A DNA stretch of 33,296 nucleotides, taken from contig JAGWAK010000005.1 of the NCBI GenBank assembly GCA_021296435.1, positions 1 through 33,296 on the forward strand. The letters are read 5' to 3'. This DNA comes from Acidimicrobiia bacterium (lineage in GTDB: Bacteria; Actinomycetota; Acidimicrobiia; Acidimicrobiales; CATQHL01). This document shows, piece after piece, positions 31,428 through 33,296 of the stretch. The notes beneath the pieces are model-generated. The model was not told the origin of the DNA, ran no database searches, and was given only the letters and a program-made list of their open reading frames with translations. Positions within the stretch are counted from its first letter, which is position 1, and each line of letters begins with the position of its first letter. The position numbers and the translations under genes were made by a program.

Positions 31428-32432
31428 GTGACGGTTCTGTTCCTCGCCGACGAGCGCTGCCTCGACCACGATCCAGGCCGGGGACATCCCGAGCGTCCCC
31501 GGCGCGTCGACGCGGTGCACGAGGGTGTGATCGCAGCGGGACTCGGGGACGCCCTCGTGGAATGCACCCCCGGCGAGGCCACTGCTGCGGACCTGCGGAT
31601 GGTGCATGGCGCCGACGTCGTGGCCCGGGCCACCGCCCTCGCTGCCGGCGGCGGCGGGGCCCTCGACCCCGACACCGTGCTCAGTGGGGGATCGGTTGTG
31701 GCGGCCCGGCTGGCGGCGGGTGCCGGCCTCACTGCCGTGGCGGAACTGGCGGCCGGCCGCGGCGAGGCCGCCTTCTGCGCCGTGCGGCCGCCCGGTCATC
31801 ACGCCACACCGTTCCGGTCGATGGGGTTCTGCCTCTTCAACAACGTGGCCATCGCCGCGGCGCGGCTGGTCGCCGAGGGTGAGCGCGTCCTGATCGTGGA
31901 CTACGACGCCCACCACGGGAACGGCACGCAGGACATCTTCTATGAGTCCCCCGACGTGCTGTACGTCTCGCTGCACCAGTTCCCGGCGTACCCGGGCACG
32001 GGTGCCATCGACGAGATCGGCACCGGAGCCGGGCGCGGCACGACGCTCAACGTTCCGCTGCCGCCGGGGGCCACCGGCGACGTCTTCCGGCGCGCCTTCG
32101 ACGAGGTTGTGGCACCGGTCGCCGAGCGGTTCGCGCCCACGTGGGTGCTGCTGTCGGCGGGCTTCGATGCCCACCGAGCCGATCCGCTGACCATGCTGGG
32201 TCTGAGCGCCGGCGACTTCGCCGACCTGACGGCGGCTGTGGCGGCCACCGCGCCGGCGGGGCGCATCGTGGCGTTCCTGGAAGGGGGATACGACCTGGCG
32301 GCGCTGGGGGCCAGTGCAGCCGCCTGCGTCGCCGCGCTCGCCGGCGTGTCGTACCGGCCGGAGCCTGTCACCGCGGGCGGGCCGGGAGGTGCCGTCGTGG
32401 ACGCTGCTGCCCGGCTGCACCTGGATCGCTGA
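31428..32432 (+). CDS. Histone deacetylase family protein (AcuC/HdaH type)
   Basis: The ~334-aa product from GTG 31428 has HPERPRRVDAV, the loop RPPGHHA with the paired histidines, the zinc ligands in DYDAHHGNGTQD, then SLHQFPAYPGTG, SAGFDAH and LEGGYD. All catalytic positions of the deacetylase fold are kept. Bacterial members remove acetyl groups from small amines or proteins; the substrate is unknown here. An upstream in-frame ATG (31374) exists, but the TAGGCT element lies after it, so a leaderless start at 31428 is better. It reads toward the CCA-adding enzyme. Confidence 0.93.
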   Translation: MTVLFLADERCLDHDPGRGHPERPRRVDAVHEGVIAAGLGDALVECTPGEATAADLRMVHGADVVARATALAAGGGGALDPDTVLSGGSVVAARLAAGAGLTAVAELAAGRGEAAFCAVRPPGHHATPFRSMGFCLFNNVAIAAARLVAEGERVLIVDYDAHHGNGTQDIFYESPDVLYVSLHQFPAYPGTGAIDEIGTGAGRGTTLNVPLPPGATGDVFRRAFDEVVAPVAERFAPTWVLLSAGFDAHRADPLTMLGLSAGDFADLTAAVAATAPAGRIVAFLEGGYDLAALGASAAACVAALAGVSYRPEPVTAGGPGGAVVDAAARLHLDR

Positions 32433-32461
32433 GTGACCGGGCCGCGCCCGCCGGGGTGGCG

Positions 32462-33296
32462 ATGAGCCTGGCCACGATCCGTAGCGCCGCAGCCATGCTG
32501 GTTCCCTGGGGCCGGCAGTTCGCCGACGCCGGGGCTTGGCGGCTGTACGTGGTGGGAGGAGCGGTACGGAGTCTCTTGGGTGGTACGCCGTTGGGCCCCC
32601 AGGACGAGGTGGACATGACCACCGATGCCCGCCCGGAGGTCGTCCGGCGAATCCTGACCGGCTGGGCCGACACCGTCTGGACCCAGGGCGAGCGGTTCGG
32701 CACGGTGGGCTGCCGCCGTGAGGATCGGACCGTCGAGATCACCACGCACCGCGCCGAGGTCTACGTGACAGGCTCGCGCCGGCCCGAGGTGACCTACGGC
32801 GGCGACCTGCTGGCCGACCTGACACGGCGCGACTTCACCATCGGTGCCATGGCGTTCGAGGTGCCCACCAGCCCGGCGGCGGCGGAGACCACCGAGCTGA
32901 TCGATCCGTTCGGCGGCGGGGAGGACCTGGAGCGGGGCCGCCTGCGCACGCCCCGCTCAGCCGAGCTTTCCTTTAGCGAGGACCCGCTGCGGATCCTCCG
33001 CGCGGGCCGGTTCGTGGCCACGCTGGGCTTGACAGCTGAGCCGGATCTCGAGGCCGCCATGCGTGGACTCCGCAGCCGTCTGGCGATCGTGTCGGCTGAG
33101 CGCTGCGCGCGGGAACTCTCGCTGCTGCTGGTCGCCGAGTCCGCCGCCGCCGGCGCCGACCTGCTGGCGCGGACGGGCGTGCTGGTCGAGATCGTGCCGG
33201 AGTTGGCCGCCGCGGAGTTGGACCCCGCCGCTGGCGTGGCACTCCTGGACTCGGTGGCGCCGGAGGAGTCGCTGCGGCTGGCCGCATTGCTCTGGG
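32462..33296 (+). CDS. CCA-adding enzyme/poly(A) polymerase family, 3' end beyond window
   Basis: From ATG 32462 the frame is open to the right edge (278 codons seen). It has YVVGGAVRS at 29-37, EVDMTTDA at 49-56, GERFGTVG, EITTHRAE, DLTRRDFTIGAMA and DPFGG with SEDPLRILRAGRF, the class II nucleotidyltransferase layout of PcnA/CCA. In most members the first motifs read VRD and DxD, and the third RRDFTxNA. Here they read VRS, ExD and RRDFTIGA, which may weaken or remove catalysis. None of the tRNAs in this window encodes CCA, so the cell needs such an enzyme. GGGGTGGCG lies before the ATG. Confidence 0.85.
   Translation, partial: MSLATIRSAAAMLVPWGRQFADAGAWRLYVVGGAVRSLLGGTPLGPQDEVDMTTDARPEVVRRILTGWADTVWTQGERFGTVGCRREDRTVEITTHRAEVYVTGSRRPEVTYGGDLLADLTRRDFTIGAMAFEVPTSPAAAETTELIDPFGGGEDLERGRLRTPRSAELSFSEDPLRILRAGRFVATLGLTAEPDLEAAMRGLRSRLAIVSAERCARELSLLLVAESAAAGADLLARTGVLVEIVPELAAAELDPAAGVALLDSVAPEESLRLAALLW

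Overview
This window is high-GC DNA around the chromosome replication origin of an actinobacterium. Gene order and protein style fit the class Acidimicrobiia; that assignment is an inference from sequence character and not from a database search. The core reads, leftward from the origin on the minus strand, dnaA, dnaN, recF, a DciA/DUF721 gene, gyrB, gyrA, a TadE/TadG-like gene and a DUF3566 membrane protein. Rightward on the plus strand it reads rpmH, rnpA, yidD, yidC, jag, rsmG, parA, parB. A perfect 16-bp parS lies just upstream of parA. The 231-bp dnaN-dnaA gap carries a DnaA-box-like site, a TAG-repeat (DnaA-trio-like) tract and an AT-rich patch next to dnaN, so it is the best oriC candidate.

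Left of the core (1-8.4 kb) are accessory and metabolic genes. There is a proline-rich lipoprotein running off the left edge, an L,D-transpeptidase lipoprotein and a decayed copy of it that lost its catalytic domain, a metallo-beta-lactamase-fold hydrolase, and larB-larC for the nickel-pincer cofactor. Then come pheA, tRNA-Ser(TGA), tRNA-Arg(ACG), a hisN-like phosphatase, an NAD(P)-binding protein, a tiny membrane protein and tRNA-Ile(GAT).

Right of the core (24.3-31.3 kb) a minus-strand cluster runs degV, a membrane-anchored pseudokinase, an ECF sigma factor, its presumed anti-sigma factor, a small membrane protein, trxB, trxA and a CwlM-like protein. From memory, it resembles the M. tuberculosis mviN-sigM-rsmA-trxB2-trxC-cwlM cluster, which also converges on parB-parA. 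Here the pseudokinase stands alone without its MurJ (MviN) half, and the CwlM-like protein has lost all recognisable zinc ligands. The window ends with a histone-deacetylase-fold protein and a partial CCA-adding enzyme with substitutions at signature residues.

The most unusual signals are these. (1) Several conserved genes (recF, rnpA, the TadE-like gene, rsmG, the cwlM-like gene) have no ATG, GTG or TTG at the position their protein needs, and appear to start at CTG, often overlapping the upstream stop as CTGA. (2) A TAnnnT element recurs 6-9 nt before start codons in six places, suggesting leaderless transcripts. (3) The tRNA-Ser gene has a broken acceptor stem consistent with a 3-nt slippage. 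(4) Two proteins of the cell-wall control cluster look like catalytically dead scaffolds.
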